In this document: one piece after another, positions 33,919 through 41,942 of the stretch
Layout: every line of letters starts with the position of its first letter
Numbering within the stretch: the first letter of the stretch is position 1
Source: Subdoligranulum variabile
Lineage (GTDB): Bacteria > Bacillota > Clostridia > Oscillospirales > Ruminococcaceae
Length of the DNA: 64,000 nucleotides
Assembly: GCA_004554775.1 (NCBI GenBank)
Contig: SFKI01000010.1
Span: 62,001 to 126,000 of the forward strand
Direction of reading: 5' to 3'
The notes under the pieces: model-generated
Seen by the model: the letters and a program-made list of their open reading frames with translations, nothing else
Told to the model about the DNA's origin: nothing
Databases searched by the model: none
Program-made: the position numbers and the translations under genes

Positions 33919-35085
33919 GTGAAAATTCTCCTCGTGCATTGCCATTACCGCCTGCCGGGCGGCGAGGATGCCGTCTTTGCGGCTGAGCGCGCCATGCTCG
34001 AGCGCCACGGCCACGAGGTCCTCGTGTACGAGCGCAGCAATGAGGAAGCCGCCCACGGCCTGCCCAAAGCCCTCTTGCCCCTGCATGCCGTCTGGAACCG
34101 CGCCGCCGCGCACGATGTCAAGCGCATCATTCAAACAAAAAACGTCGATGCTGTGCATATTCACAACACGCTGCTGCTGCTCAGCCCCGCTGTGGTGCGC
34201 GCCGCCAAACACACCGGTGTGCCCGTCGTGCAGACGCTGCACAACTTCCGCCTGTTCTGCCCCAACGGCATTCTGCTGCGCGGCGGTCAGGTCTGCGAGG
34301 ACTGCCCCCATCACGGCCTGGCCTGCGCCGTGCGCCACCGCTGCTACCGCGGCAGCCTGGCGCAAACGCTCGTCGTCGCTGTCGCCTACGGGCTGCACCG
34401 GCTTTTGGGCACCTGGCGCGGCGTCACGATGGTGGCGCTGACCGAGTTTGACCGCCGGAAGCTGCTGGAATTTAACCGCCTGCACCCGATGTTCGACGCC
34501 GACCGCCTTGTCGTCAAGCCCAACCCGGTCTGCGTGCCGGACGGCCCCGTCACCCCGTGGGAGCCGCGCAAAAACCAGATGCTTTTCGCCGGTCGGCTCG
34601 AGGAACTCAAGGGCCTGCGCACCGTGCTCGAAGCCTGGCGGCTGCTTGGCGATGCCGCCCCCACGCTGCTGGTGGCGGGCGAGGGGCCGCTTGGCGACTG
34701 GGCGCGTGCGCAAAATTTGCCGAATGTACGCTTTTTAGGCCAGCTTTCGCGCACGGAACTCCACGCCCGCATGGCCGAAAGCCGCGCCGTGGTCGCCGCC
34801 AGCCTTTGCTACGAAAGCTTCGCCCTCGTCCCCGCCGAGGCCCACGCCCTGGGCACCCCGGTGCTGGCCAGCGACCTGGGCAATGTGGGGGCGTCGGTCC
34901 AGCCGGGCGTGGATGGCCTGCGCTTTACCCCCGGTGATGCCAACGCCTTGGCCGGGGCGGTGCGCGCGCTTGGTCAAATGAGCTTTGACTGCAATGCCAT
35001 TGCCGCCCGCGCCCGCAGCACCTACAGTGAAGAAGAAAATTATAACGCTCTCATGCGTTTTTATACAAAAGGAACGACTAAATGA
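33919..35085 (+). CDS. Glycosyltransferase family 4
   Basis: 388 residues from a GTG start. Two Rossmann-like halves: residues 1-180 (acceptor side, with the loop HYRLPGGEDAVFAAE typical of GT4) and 190-370 (donor side, with LFAGRLEELKGLRTVLEAW and a Glu-rich site ESFALVPAEAHALGTPVLAS). A Cys cluster (CPNGILLRGGQVCEDCPHHGLAC region, about residues 114-135) occurs in a subset of capsule/teichoic GT4 enzymes. It transfers a sugar from a nucleotide donor with retention, at the inner face of the membrane. First gene of the operon, ATGA overlap with the next. Confidence 0.88.
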   Translation: MKILLVHCHYRLPGGEDAVFAAERAMLERHGHEVLVYERSNEEAAHGLPKALLPLHAVWNRAAAHDVKRIIQTKNVDAVHIHNTLLLLSPAVVRAAKHTGVPVVQTLHNFRLFCPNGILLRGGQVCEDCPHHGLACAVRHRCYRGSLAQTLVVAVAYGLHRLLGTWRGVTMVALTEFDRRKLLEFNRLHPMFDADRLVVKPNPVCVPDGPVTPWEPRKNQMLFAGRLEELKGLRTVLEAWRLLGDAAPTLLVAGEGPLGDWARAQNLPNVRFLGQLSRTELHARMAESRAVVAASLCYESFALVPAEAHALGTPVLASDLGNVGASVQPGVDGLRFTPGDANALAGAVRALGQMSFDCNAIAARARSTYSEEENYNALMRFYTKGTTK

Positions 35086-36098
35086 ACCAGCTCTACCGCG
35101 CTTTGCATATCCCGCCCAAACGGCTGCTGCGCAAGCTGACGGGTGAAAAAGAAATTTACACCATCGCCGTGCGCCCCGTCCCCAGGGCCGAGGGGACCGA
35201 CCCGCTGCCTGCACTGGGCGGCACCGCCTACACGATGCTGCCCGCCCGCCCCGGCTTCTGGTACGCCGACCCGCTGCTCTACCACCGCGATGGCCGCCGC
35301 TGGCTCTACGCCGAGGCGATGGACCTCTCTACCGGCCTGGGCCGCATTGAGGTCTGCGAGCTGCACGACGACGGCACGCCAGGGGCGTGGCAGGTCGCGC
35401 TGCAAGAGGACTTTCACCTCTCGTTCCCCACGGTGTTCGACTGGAACGGCGCGATCTGGATGATCCCCGAGACCGGCAGCGACCACAGCCTGCGCATCTA
35501 CCGCTGCAAAAAATTCCCCGCCGAGTGGGAGCTTGTGCAGCGCTTTCCCGTCGACGCCGAGCTTTGCGATACGATCTTGGTCAACCGCACGCCCGATGAG
35601 CTGACCCTGCTTTGCAGCGAAACCCTGCCCGAAAACCAGCTCTGGGTGCGCTACCGCCGCTTTGTGCTGCGCCGCGCCGAGGCTCCGCTTGACCCTGTGC
35701 CGGGCACCGAGCCGGAACCCGCCGCCCCCGCTGCGCCGTTTGCCCTGCTGCCGGATGAAACCTACAACCTGCAGCACCGCGAAAACGACCTGACCAGCCG
35801 CAACGCCGGGCCGCTGTTTGCCTTGGGCGGGCAGGTCATCCACGCCACGCAGGTCAGCACCAAGGTGGATTATGGCGTCTATTTACAGTTTTTTGCCCGC
35901 CGCGGCAGCAGCGAGGTGCCGCTTTGCGCCGCCATGCCCCATAACGTGACCATCACCGGCCTGCGGGGCGAGGATATCGTCGGCATCCACACCTACAGCC
36001 GGGACGAGGTGCTCGAGGTCATCGACGCGCGCTACCTGGCCCGCCTGCCCAAGCTGACGCCGCCCAGCGACGAGGAAGAGGAACCAACCAAGGAATGA
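35082..36098 (+). CDS. GINT1 N-terminal-like / GH43-like beta-propeller protein
   Basis: 338 residues, ATGA overlaps on both sides. The central part reads GFWYADPLLYHRDGRRWLYAE, then FHLSFPTVFDWNGAIWMIPE, then a LRIYRCKKFPAEW strand: the five-bladed propeller pattern found in the N-terminal domain of glucosamine inositolphosphorylceramide transferase and in GH43/GH32-type enzymes. No clear catalytic triad could be confirmed. In a run of glycosyltransferase genes it may bind or trim the growing glycan. It has an acidic C-terminus (DEEEEPTKE) and no signal peptide, so it is cytoplasmic. Function not established. Confidence 0.6.
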   Translation: MNQLYRALHIPPKRLLRKLTGEKEIYTIAVRPVPRAEGTDPLPALGGTAYTMLPARPGFWYADPLLYHRDGRRWLYAEAMDLSTGLGRIEVCELHDDGTPGAWQVALQEDFHLSFPTVFDWNGAIWMIPETGSDHSLRIYRCKKFPAEWELVQRFPVDAELCDTILVNRTPDELTLLCSETLPENQLWVRYRRFVLRRAEAPLDPVPGTEPEPAAPAAPFALLPDETYNLQHRENDLTSRNAGPLFALGGQVIHATQVSTKVDYGVYLQFFARRGSSEVPLCAAMPHNVTITGLRGEDIVGIHTYSRDEVLEVIDARYLARLPKLTPPSDEEEEPTKE

Positions 36099-37207
36099 AA
36101 ACGATCGCTATACCGCAGTTTTACTGCGGCCCCTCGGGCCAGAAGGGCCTGTATAACCGGCAGGAGGTCGGCCTTGCCCGCGCGTTTGCCGCGCTTGGCT
36201 GCCGCGCCGTGGTGCTGTACCCCGCGCCGGACGCCAAGGCCCCCACGGTGGAAAACCCCGAGCCGAATATCAGGATCTACTATCTGCCGGTGCGGAAATT
36301 GGGCGCACAGGCGTTCTTTCCCAGCTGGCAGGTGCTGCTGGAGGAGCAGGTCGACGCCGTCCACGTCATGGGTGACAATTCGCCCGGCGTGCCGTCGCTC
36401 TACCGCTTTTGCCGCAGGCACGGCATCGTATTTTACAGCCAGCTTGGCGCGCTGAAAAGCACCTCCACCCACGCCGCCGTGCGCGCCGTGATGGACCTGC
36501 TGCTGCGCCGCAACCTGGCAATTTATAAAAAAACGCCTACCTACGCCAAAACACCGGCCGTCGCCGCCGAGCTGCAAAGTCTGGGCGTGCCCTGCGCCGG
36601 GCTGATGCCCGTGGGGCTGGATACCGCCATCATCCCCGATGTGCCCGGCACCAGAGCCGAACTGCGCCGCGCCCTGAAACTGGACGTAGACGCGAAGATT
36701 TTTTGCTTTGTGGGGCGGCTGGATGCCTACAAGCGCCCGCTGGATCTGGTGCCGCTGCTCGAAGCTGCGCCCGGCTGGCAGGCTGTCATCATCGGGCAAG
36801 GCAGCCAGGGGGCCGAGCTGGCCCGCCTGCTGGACGCCCGTGGCCTGGCCGCGCGCTGCCGCATGATCCCCAGACTGCCCAACGAGTCGGTGCATGTTTA
36901 TTATCATGCCTGCGATGCTTTTGTGAATTTGAACGACCAGGAGATTTTCGGCATGAGCCTGCTGGAAGCGATGTTTGCGGGCTGCCCGCCGGTGGCCCGC
37001 CATGCGCCGGGGCCGGATCTTATCATCGAGGACGGCATCAGCGGCTGGCTGTGCCCCACGGTGCCCGCGCTGGCCGAAGCACTGGAGCGCATCACGCCCG
37101 AGATGGGCGCGGCCGCGCAGCGACGTATCAACGAACATTTTTTGTGGCAGAACAGCGCCGAGCTGGCGCTGACGCTGCTGCCTGCTAAGGGGAACCGCCA
37201 TGGATAA
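36095..37207 (+). CDS. Glycosyltransferase family 4
   Basis: 370 residues, ATGA overlap with the gene before and an 8-base overlap with the next. The donor-side half has FVGRLDAYKRPLDLV, the GQGSQGAELARLL turn and the catalytic-region motif DQEIFGMSLLEAMFAGCPPVA (EX7E-type), all standard for retaining GT4 enzymes. The acceptor-side half is at residues 1-190. It should add one sugar to a lipid-linked chain at the cytoplasmic face. The specific donor cannot be read from the sequence. Confidence 0.88.
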   Translation: MKTIAIPQFYCGPSGQKGLYNRQEVGLARAFAALGCRAVVLYPAPDAKAPTVENPEPNIRIYYLPVRKLGAQAFFPSWQVLLEEQVDAVHVMGDNSPGVPSLYRFCRRHGIVFYSQLGALKSTSTHAAVRAVMDLLLRRNLAIYKKTPTYAKTPAVAAELQSLGVPCAGLMPVGLDTAIIPDVPGTRAELRRALKLDVDAKIFCFVGRLDAYKRPLDLVPLLEAAPGWQAVIIGQGSQGAELARLLDARGLAARCRMIPRLPNESVHVYYHACDAFVNLNDQEIFGMSLLEAMFAGCPPVARHAPGPDLIIEDGISGWLCPTVPALAEALERITPEMGAAAQRRINEHFLWQNSAELALTLLPAKGNRHG

Positions 37208-38105
37208 CGACAACAAACTGGTGCAGAAGGCGGCAGACGTTTACCGCAGCCTGCGTTTTGCAATGAAATATCGCGGCCTGACGATCCTTTCTGCCGAGGA
37301 TGGCAACAACGCCATCACCGCCGCTGTCACGGCAGGTGCACCCTACATGGCGGCCCGCTGCGGCGCGACTGAGATGCGCACCGCCGCCGACTACCTGCAA
37401 AACGGCGGCACGGGCTTTGCCGAAAGGACGCGGCAGGACATCCGCAACCTGTCCGGCGTGTTCCCGACCGATGACGCCACGTTGGCAAAATTTTGCCGTA
37501 CCTACATCGAATGTGCCCACACCGCTGACCTGCTGGCCCTCTGGAACGTGGGGGCCGAGCGCGAGGTCGTGCGCGGCTGCGGCCCCGCCACCTGCTACAC
37601 CAAACTGCGCGCGCTGGAGCCGTACTACCACCCCCACCCGTGGAGCGCAGCGCTGGCCGGCAAGCGGGTGCTGGTGGTGCATCCGTTTAAAAATACGATA
37701 CAGCGACAATATGCGCGGCGGGAGCAGCTTTTCCCCGGCACGGAGATTTTGCCCGCGTTTGCCGACCTGCGCATCGTACAGGCCGTGCAGGGCCTGGCCG
37801 GGGCCGACACCGGTTACGCCAGCTGGTTTGACGCACTGGCCGCGATGGAGCAGGAAATGGACGCTGCACCGTACGATGTTGCCATCATCGGGGCCGGTGC
37901 CTACGGCCTGCCGCTGGCGGCCCATGCCCGCGACACGGGCCACGTCGCCGTCCAGATGAGCGGCGCGCTGCAGCTGCTTTTCGGCATCCGCGGCAAGCGG
38001 TGGGACGACCACCCGATCATCAGCAAGCTTTATAACGATGCCTGGGTGCGGCCCGAGGAGGGCTTGGCGCACAAAGAAAAGGTCGAAGGCGGAAGCTATT
38101 GGTAG
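37200..38105 (+). CDS. Possible GT-D-type glycosyltransferase, unknown specificity
   Basis: 301 residues, overlapping the gene before. The stretch GAPYMAARCGATEMRTAADY resembles the N-terminal R(F/Y)G-x-x-E motif of GT-D glycosyltransferases. A second domain begins at KRVLVVHPFKNTIQRQYARR and has a Rossmann-like turn, AIIGAGAYGLPLAAHAR. Similar two-part proteins occur in capsule loci. I cannot identify the sugar. No membrane segment or signal peptide. A weak hairpin (38113-38137, loop ACCCTGC) follows the stop but lacks a T run, so read-through into the next block is possible. Confidence 0.5.
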   Translation: MDNDNKLVQKAADVYRSLRFAMKYRGLTILSAEDGNNAITAAVTAGAPYMAARCGATEMRTAADYLQNGGTGFAERTRQDIRNLSGVFPTDDATLAKFCRTYIECAHTADLLALWNVGAEREVVRGCGPATCYTKLRALEPYYHPHPWSAALAGKRVLVVHPFKNTIQRQYARREQLFPGTEILPAFADLRIVQAVQGLAGADTGYASWFDALAAMEQEMDAAPYDVAIIGAGAYGLPLAAHARDTGHVAVQMSGALQLLFGIRGKRWDDHPIISKLYNDAWVRPEEGLAHKEKVEGGSYW

Positions 38106-38769
38106 TACGTCAGGGTTGCCACCCTGCGGCAACCCTTCCAATATAATGGGTTACTGCCTCTAGTACTTCCTTTTTGTGACCAAAAAGGAAGCGAAAAAGT
38201 CCCGCTGTTGCGGGGCAGCGGACCCCGCCTTAGGGGCTGCTCGCCCCTAAGAACCCCAAAGAGGAGGTCGAGAAGTAAAAAAGCTAAAAAACGCAGGAGT
38301 GCTGCGTTTTTCTTCACGCTTTTTCACTTCTCTCCACATTGACCCCTCTGGGGCCAAAATAACTCTACCTCACCCTGTAGGGGCCGATGCTCGTCATCGG
38401 CCTGCCCCGGGTAGGTGCCTATTTGCGGGGCGATGCAAGCATCACCCCCTACAAACAGCCGGGAGTAGAAAACAAAAAAGTAGAAATTTCGTACCTAGCC
38501 ATTGTAGAGTGTTGGCCCCGGGCAGGGGCCAGTCCGTCCGCTCTTGGGTTCTTAGGGGCGCGCTTGCGAAGCGTTCGCGCAAAGCGCGAACCCAAGCGCC
38601 CCTAAGCCGGGCCTCCCGCGCTATCGGAAGTAGCGGGACCCTTTTCGGTTCCTTTTGGGGTTCCAAAAGGAACATCTATCGGAAGAATGACGCTAACCCG
38701 AGTGAGCCGCCGCAAGGTGGCGGCAAACGAAAGCGGAAAACCAAAATCAAAAGCAAAAAGGACAAACCT
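38106..38769 (+). repeat. Composite intergenic repeat, third copy plus an inverted partial copy
   Basis: A gene-free stretch of 660 bases inside the glycan cluster. First half: hairpin CTTCCTTTTT-GTGACC-AAAAAGGAAG, the GGGGCTGCTCGCCCC hairpin, the hairpin ACGCAG-GAGTG-CTGCGT (38291-38307), GACCCCTCTGGGGCCAAA, then ATGCTCGTCATCGGCC- and GATGCAAGCATC-type hairpins. Second half, inverted: GGCGCGCTTGCGAAGC, hairpin TTCGCGCAAAGCGCGAA, GGTTCCTTTTGGGGTTCC and AAAGGAACATC, then AAGAATGACGCTAACCCGAG and the hairpin GCCGCCGCAAGGTGGCGGC. No coding sequence is supported until the glycosyltransferase ATG at 38770, 19 bases after AAAAAGGACA. Confidence 0.8.
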
Positions 38770-39876
38770 ATGCGTATTCTCATGATCAGCAACCATCTTG
38801 GTGTGCAAAGCGGCGTACAGCGTTATGTGCAAAACCTGCTGCTGAATCTGGATACAACTAAATATAAAGTTGACCTGTTTGTGGGCCTTTGCCCGGCAGA
38901 CCAGGCCAGTACGGCCCCTGCCCTCATCGCCCATGGGGTCACCATCATCGGCGTGCCGGACCATAAAAGGGATCGCATCAAGGCCCTGTATGACCACTTG
39001 AAAAGTCATAATAATTATGATATTATCCACTACCACACGGCCAGCAAGGTCGGCGCGCCGGTCTGCGGCATGATGCGCGCGCTCTGCCCGCGTGCCAAGA
39101 TCATCGTGCACAGCCACATCGTCTATCCGCCCATGACGCTGACCTGGCGCGCCGCGCATGGCGTTTACCAGCTGTTTGCCGATTACTTTTTGGGCTGCGG
39201 TGTCGCGGCCGGGCGGTTCGTGTTCGGCGACCACATCGACCGCAAGCCCAATTTTGCGGTGGCCTGCAACGCTGTCGACCAGACCCGTTTTTACCCGGAC
39301 GCCGCCGCCCGCGCTGCCACCCGTGCGGCCTGGGGCATCACCGATTCCGACAAGCTCGCGGGCTTTGTCGGGCGGCTCAACCACCAGAAAAATCCGCTAT
39401 TCCTCCTCGAAGCTTTCGCCGCCATGGCGAAAACCGACCCCGCGTGGAAGCTGCTGCTTGTCGGCGCAGGCGAGATGGAACAGCCGATGCGTGCGGCTGC
39501 GGCCAGCCACGGCCTGACCGACCGCGTGCTGTTCGCGGGCGTGCAAAAGGACGTACCTGCGTTCATGAATGCGTTCGACCTCTTTCTGCTGCCGTCCAAT
39601 TTCGAGGGCAGCCCCGTCACGCTTGTCGAGGCGCAGGCCTGCGGCGTGCCCTGCTTGGCGTCCACCAACGTGCCGGATGACGGCTCTGTGACCGACCTTG
39701 TACACTTTTTGCCGCTTTCCGCCCCGCTTGCCGATTGGGCCGCGACGGCCAACCGGATCGCCGCGCACGGCGACCATGCCGACTACTGGCCCACCCTCGC
39801 GGCTGCGGGCTATGAGCTGAAAACCGCCGCCCGCCGCATGGAACAGCTGTACGACAGATTGGGGGCCCGCGCATGA
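38770..39876 (+). CDS. Glycosyltransferase family 4 (EpsF-like)
   Basis: 368 residues. The frame is open far upstream through the repeat, but only this ATG has a possible ribosome binding site (AAAAGGAC). N-terminal half: LMISNHLGVQSGVQRYVQNLLLNL, typical of EpsF/WcaI-like GT4 proteins. Donor half: FVGRLNHQKNPLFLLEAF, GAGEMEQPMRAAA, LLPSNFEGSPVTLVEAQACGVP (EX7E-type catalytic region). It adds a sugar to the lipid-linked repeating unit. It overlaps the fucosyltransferase gene that follows (ATGA). Confidence 0.88.
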   Translation: MRILMISNHLGVQSGVQRYVQNLLLNLDTTKYKVDLFVGLCPADQASTAPALIAHGVTIIGVPDHKRDRIKALYDHLKSHNNYDIIHYHTASKVGAPVCGMMRALCPRAKIIVHSHIVYPPMTLTWRAAHGVYQLFADYFLGCGVAAGRFVFGDHIDRKPNFAVACNAVDQTRFYPDAAARAATRAAWGITDSDKLAGFVGRLNHQKNPLFLLEAFAAMAKTDPAWKLLLVGAGEMEQPMRAAAASHGLTDRVLFAGVQKDVPAFMNAFDLFLLPSNFEGSPVTLVEAQACGVPCLASTNVPDDGSVTDLVHFLPLSAPLADWAATANRIAAHGDHADYWPTLAAAGYELKTAARRMEQLYDRLGARA

Positions 39877-40793
39877 TCTACGCCGAACTGGCCGGGGGCC
39901 TTGGCAATCAAATGTTTATTTACGCGTTCGCCCGCGCACTGGGCCTGCGCTGCGGCGAGGGCGTCACCCTGCTGGACCGGCAGGACTGGCGGGATGGCGC
40001 CCCCGCGCACACCGTCTGCGCACTGAACGATTTGTCCATAAGCCCCGACGTAAAGCTCCTTGCCGACCCCGGCTTTGCCAAGGCGCACCTGCCCCGGCAA
40101 AACACAGCCAAAGCGCTGATGATCAAGTACGAGCAGCGCAAGGGCCTGATGGCGCGCGACTGGCAGCCGTTTGAAGCCCGCTGCGCCCCGGCCTTGAACG
40201 CGCTGGGCCTGCACTTTGCCACCGACGGCTACACCCCCGCAAGGCGCGGTGGCGCGAAGGATTTCCTGGCGTGGGGCTACTTCCAAAGTGCGCGGTACTT
40301 CGACGATTTTGCCGATGAGATCCGCGCTGAGCTGCGCCCCAAGGCACCCCCCGCCGGCCCCGTGGCCGAGGCCGTTGCCGCTGCGGCGTACCCCGTGGCG
40401 GTGCATCTGCGCCGGGGTGACTACTGCCGCCCCGAGAACGCCATCCTGCAGGTCTGCACCCCGGCCTACTACGCCCGCGCCGTGGCCGCTGTCAAGGCTG
40501 CCCACCCGGATGCAACATTATTCCTGTTTTCGGATGATATCGACTGGGCCAGAGAAAACCTGGATACCCACGGCCTGCCCGCCGTCTTTGCCCCGCGCGG
40601 CACGGCTGTGGGGGATATGGCCCTGATGGCACAGTGCCGGGGCTTCGTGCTCAGCAATTCTACCTACAGCTGGTGGGCGCAGTACCTGGCCGCCGCACCG
40701 GACAGGCTGGTGCTGGCCCCCGAAAAATGGTATGCCCACACCAAAAAAAGCGCGCTGTATCAGCCGGAATGGAAATTGATAGAAGTAGAATAG
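39873..40793 (+). CDS. Alpha-1,2-fucosyltransferase (GT11)
   Basis: 306 residues, ATGA overlap with the gene before. Motif I is HLRRGDY at residues 178-184 (GDP-fucose binding), with the GT11 N-terminal signature GGLGNQMFIYAFA at 8-20 and the C-terminal motif VLSNSTYSWWAQYLAA. It transfers fucose from GDP-fucose to the 2-OH of a beta-galactose, making an H-type terminal. No GDP-fucose synthesis genes are in the window, so the donor must come from elsewhere. It is a striking partner to the GT6 gene 3 kb downstream. Confidence 0.93.
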   Translation: MIYAELAGGLGNQMFIYAFARALGLRCGEGVTLLDRQDWRDGAPAHTVCALNDLSISPDVKLLADPGFAKAHLPRQNTAKALMIKYEQRKGLMARDWQPFEARCAPALNALGLHFATDGYTPARRGGAKDFLAWGYFQSARYFDDFADEIRAELRPKAPPAGPVAEAVAAAAYPVAVHLRRGDYCRPENAILQVCTPAYYARAVAAVKAAHPDATLFLFSDDIDWARENLDTHGLPAVFAPRGTAVGDMALMAQCRGFVLSNSTYSWWAQYLAAAPDRLVLAPEKWYAHTKKSALYQPEWKLIEVE

Positions 40794-40802
40794 AGAAAGC
40801 GG

Positions 40803-40912
40803 CCCCCTCTGTGAGGGGGCTCCGCCGCAGGCGGTGGGGGAGAGAGCTGCTCCCCGCAAGCTCTCTCCCTCCGTCACGGCTTCGCCGCGCCGCCTCCCTC
40901 ACAGAGGGAGGC
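40803..40912. repeat. Small palindromic, MITE-like repeat
   Basis: About 110 bases whose ends are inverted repeats (CCCTCTGTGAGGG and CCCTCACAGAGGG). Inside are a GCTCCGCCGCAGGCGG hairpin, an AGAGAGCTGCTCC/GCTCTCT pair and a GGCTTCGCCGCGCC hairpin. It fills the space between the fucosyltransferase and the next glycosyltransferase and contains no start signal of its own. Confidence 0.7.
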
Positions 40913-40936
40913 AAGTCCTATGAAAAGGAGACCATC

Positions 40937-41929
40937 ATGCCCCAGTTTTCCATCATCGTACCGGTTTATAATGTGCAGAACTATCTGGCGGCGTGCGTCA
41001 AAAGCGTGGCCGAGCAGCCCGGCCCCAGGGATTGGGAGTGCATCCTCGTCGATGACGGCTCTACCGATACCAGCGGCCAGATCTGCGATGTGCTGGCGGC
41101 CGAGATCCCCGGCCTGCGGGTGATCCACCAGCAAAACGGCGGGCTGGCCAACGCCCGCAACACCGGGCTTGCCGCCGCGCAGGGCGATTGGGTGCTGTTT
41201 TTGGACAGCGACGACGCCATGGCCCCCGGCCTGCTGGAAGTCTTACGCCGCGAGCTTGCCGCCCACCCGGATTTTGACTGGTTCATCGGCAAACATTTAG
41301 AGTGGCAGCCCGACGGCACCCTGACCGAGCACACCGGCCTGCGCCTGCTGCCCGGCCCGTTTGACAGCGGCGACTACGCCGCGCGCCTGAAAAGCTTGTA
41401 CCAGGCCGGGCACTGGTCGGTGTGGAAATACTGCATCCGCCGCGCCTGGCTGGCGGACACCGGCGTCCGTTTTTGGGACGACGTGTGCTGGGCCGAGGAC
41501 TGGCCGTTTGATTTAATGCTGCTCAACCACTGCACGCGGCTGTATTTTTTGGACGTGGTGTTCACCCACTACCGCGTGGGGCGGCAGGGGAGCCTTTTGA
41601 CCGACGCCAAAAACCTGCCCAAACGGTTTGAGGCCATCGCCGCCGCACAGCGCCATCTGGCCGCGCAGGCCGCGTTGGGCAAGATCAGCCCCGAGGTCTA
41701 CGCCGTGATGCTGGACGCCGCCGCCGATGTATTTTGGCCGCAGGCCCGTACCGCCGCCGTAAAGGACGCCGCCCTGCGCAAAGCCTGCCTGCCCGGCCTG
41801 CGCCGCCTGCACCCGCTGTACCCCCACGGCACCGAGGTCGCCGCACGGAAGGACTGGAAATTGTTCCAAACCATGATGAAAACGGTTGGGCCGCGGTTGA
41901 CGCTGTGGATCGCCAGCAGAAAAAGATAA
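40937..41929 (+). CDS. Glycosyltransferase family 2
   Basis: 330 residues. The ATG lies 6 bases after AAAAGGAG; an upstream in-frame ATG at 40919 overlaps that site. GT-A fold: SIIVPVYNVQNYL (N-terminus), the donor-site LVDDGSTDTSG, GGLANARNTGLAAAQGDW and the DXD-type DSDDAM near residues 91-96, then a Trp-rich acceptor loop (WAEDWPFDLML, catalytic Asp region). This is an inverting, metal-dependent enzyme of the TagA/CpsI-like kind. It is translated just before the flippase. The sugar donor cannot be read from the sequence. Confidence 0.9.
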   Translation: MPQFSIIVPVYNVQNYLAACVKSVAEQPGPRDWECILVDDGSTDTSGQICDVLAAEIPGLRVIHQQNGGLANARNTGLAAAQGDWVLFLDSDDAMAPGLLEVLRRELAAHPDFDWFIGKHLEWQPDGTLTEHTGLRLLPGPFDSGDYAARLKSLYQAGHWSVWKYCIRRAWLADTGVRFWDDVCWAEDWPFDLMLLNHCTRLYFLDVVFTHYRVGRQGSLLTDAKNLPKRFEAIAAAQRHLAAQAALGKISPEVYAVMLDAAADVFWPQARTAAVKDAALRKACLPGLRRLHPLYPHGTEVAARKDWKLFQTMMKTVGPRLTLWIASRKR

Positions 41930-41942
41930 CGAGGTACCCCAT

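Noticed and set aside
33919..35085. Start at an upstream ATG for the first glycosyltransferase
   Set aside because: No in-frame ATG between promoter and GTG 33919; the GTG aligns with the usual N-terminus KILLVH of the family.
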